DNA of 16,144 bases, from positions 1 to 16,144 of the forward strand of contig CALCJG010000248.1 in the NCBI GenBank assembly GCA_937967705.1, given 5' to 3'. A program made the translations under genes and the position numbers. The notes under the pieces were generated by a model that saw only the letters and a program-made list of their open reading frames with translations, was not told where the DNA came from and searched no databases. The DNA comes from an uncultured Spirochaetia bacterium. GTDB taxonomy: Bacteria; Spirochaetota; UBA4802; JAGODF01. Shown one piece after another: positions 15,184 through 16,144 of this stretch (position 1 is its first letter; each line of letters begins with the position of its first letter).

Positions 15184-15990
15184 ATGATCCCTGTAAAAAA
15201 CCAGAAGAACGACCAGCGAAGTCTTCAGTATGATGTCCAGCGGGGGGATGCCTTTACCCTCATCCGGGAGATCCCGGACCATTCGGTGGACTGCATACTC
15301 ACGGACCCGCCCTATAATCTGAGCCCCTATTCCACGGGCAACATACAGATGAAATGGCGCCGGGACATCAACAACGACCTTGCGGGGTGGGACCGCGAGG
15401 TCTTTCAGCCCTCGGACTGGGTGGCTCAGTTCAAACGTGTGCTCCGTCCCACGGGCAACATCTTCGCCTTCACCAGCTACAATCTCCTGGGGAGGTGGCA
15501 TGATGCCTTCGACCCGGAGTTCGACACCTTCCAGTTCATGGTGTGGCACAAGACCAATCCGGTGCCCAAGATCTACAGGGCCGGGTTTCTCAACAGCTGC
15601 GAGCTGATCGTCTGCCTCTGGAACAAGGGGCATCGCTGGAATTTCATCTCCCAGCGGGAGATGCACAATTTCATCGAATCCCCCATTTGCATGGGGAGGG
15701 AGAGGCTCAAGAACCCGGCGCATCCCACCCAGAAGCCCGTGAAGATACTGAGGCATATCGTAGGCATCGCCACGGACCCGGGGGACCTGGTGCTCGATCC
15801 CTTCATGGGGGTGGGGTCCACCGGCGTGGCGGCCCTGGAACTTGGCAGGAGGTTTGCTGGTTTCGAGCTGGAGGAGAGTTACTATCTTGCCGCCCTCGAC
15901 CGCCTGCACGAGGCGGAGAGGACCTCCCTTTCTGCGGCGGCCCGCCCGGAAGGGGGCGGTGATGTCTCGAAGCGAAAGGTCTCCCTCTGA
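15184..15990 (+). CDS. Site-specific DNA methyltransferase, beta class (N6-adenine or N4-cytosine)
   Basis: A 268-residue S-adenosylmethionine-dependent DNA methyltransferase. The catalytic motif IV, DPPY, is at residues 41-44 near the N-terminus, and the SAM-binding motif I, DPFMGVGST, comes late (205-213), preceded by HPTQKP; this order defines the beta class. DPPY favours N6-adenine methylation, although N4-cytosine is not excluded. Between them lies the variable part that should read the target site (about 75-185). The frame is open far upstream, but ATG at 15184 is the first sensible start; its ribosome site is weak (AGGGAT). No restriction endonuclease or specificity gene is visible, so it may be an orphan regulatory or protective enzyme, or its partner lies beyond the right edge. 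Confidence 0.9.
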   Translation: MIPVKNQKNDQRSLQYDVQRGDAFTLIREIPDHSVDCILTDPPYNLSPYSTGNIQMKWRRDINNDLAGWDREVFQPSDWVAQFKRVLRPTGNIFAFTSYNLLGRWHDAFDPEFDTFQFMVWHKTNPVPKIYRAGFLNSCELIVCLWNKGHRWNFISQREMHNFIESPICMGRERLKNPAHPTQKPVKILRHIVGIATDPGDLVLDPFMGVGSTGVAALELGRRFAGFELEESYYLAALDRLHEAERTSLSAAARPEGGGDVSKRKVSL

Positions 15991-16075
15991 TTGCCCCGCA
16001 CGGCGGATTCCCCGGATGTCCGTGGAAAACCCGGCGCGAATCATCACCCCCCGTTGAACAAAAAATTACGCGCTG

Positions 16076-16144
16076 CTAAAGCCTGTAGACGAGCCTGTAG
16101 GCCTTCTCCGCTCCGGGGGGAACCTCGGCGATCTCTTCGAAGGA
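16076..16144 (-). CDS. C-terminal end of an unidentified protein (partial)
   Basis: Reading in from the right edge on the minus strand gives 22 codons (...EEIAEVPPGAEKAYRLVYRL) and a TAG stop. Third positions are mostly G or C, as in neighbouring genes, and the protein sequence looks natural, so this is likely the end of a real gene whose body lies outside the window. Nothing can be said about its function. Confidence 0.5.
   Translation of the reverse strand, partial: SFEEIAEVPPGAEKAYRLVYRL

Noticed and set aside
15088..16047. 319-codon minus-strand frame opposite the methyltransferase
   Set aside because: A long shadow frame caused by the high GC of the methyltransferase gene; the real protein with DPPY and FMGVGS motifs is on the plus strand.

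Overview
This window looks like chromosomal DNA of a diderm (Gram-negative type) bacterium with moderately high GC in genes and AT-rich intergenic stretches. Five coding regions begin with a lipoprotein signal peptide. A single 5S rRNA gene lies alone, far from any 16S or 23S gene, which is known from Leptospira-like spirochaetes. Together with FecR-domain and LPP20-type lipoproteins and a WD40-caspase protein, this makes a spirochaete (Leptospirales-like) source plausible. Some deltaproteobacterial groups could look similar, so I hold the lineage only weakly. Start codons are often TTG or GTG (recD, the 248-residue lipoprotein, ubiB, purN).

Layout, left to right. The window opens inside the C-terminal end of a PiT phosphate transporter (+), which converges on a FecR-domain lipoprotein with a highly charged coiled-coil tail (-). 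A divergent leader follows, then recD, the alpha subunit of RecBCD (+), whose end overlaps the tail of a minus-strand operon. That operon reads lipoprotein of unknown function, gatC (tRNA amidotransferase subunit C), thpR (RNA 2',3'-cyclic phosphodiesterase), with overlapping ends between cistrons. Next come a monocistronic 5S rRNA gene with its own promoter and terminator (+), a small LPP20-like lipoprotein with a long structured leader (-), and a five-helix membrane protein of unknown function (-). A tightly coupled minus-strand operon phasin-like protein, ubiB-type kinase, purN follows.

From a divergent promoter region at about 9700-9885, a two-gene operon runs rightward. Its first gene is a 1164-residue lipoprotein made of WD40 beta-propeller repeats, a beta-sandwich linker and a C-terminal caspase-like peptidase with visible His and Cys catalytic residues. 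Its second gene is a cysteine-containing lipoprotein of 366 residues with no recognisable family. This pair is the most interesting part of the window: a presumably envelope-anchored caspase-like enzyme with a sensor-type propeller and a lipoprotein neighbour. The window closes with a YdjM-type membrane-bound metal-dependent hydrolase (-), a beta-class DNA methyltransferase without a visible restriction partner (+), and the last codons of another gene entering from the right edge (-).

I see no mobile element, CRISPR array, tRNA or integrase. The density of overlapping and coupled genes suggests ordinary chromosomal housekeeping blocks interspersed with lineage-specific envelope lipoproteins.
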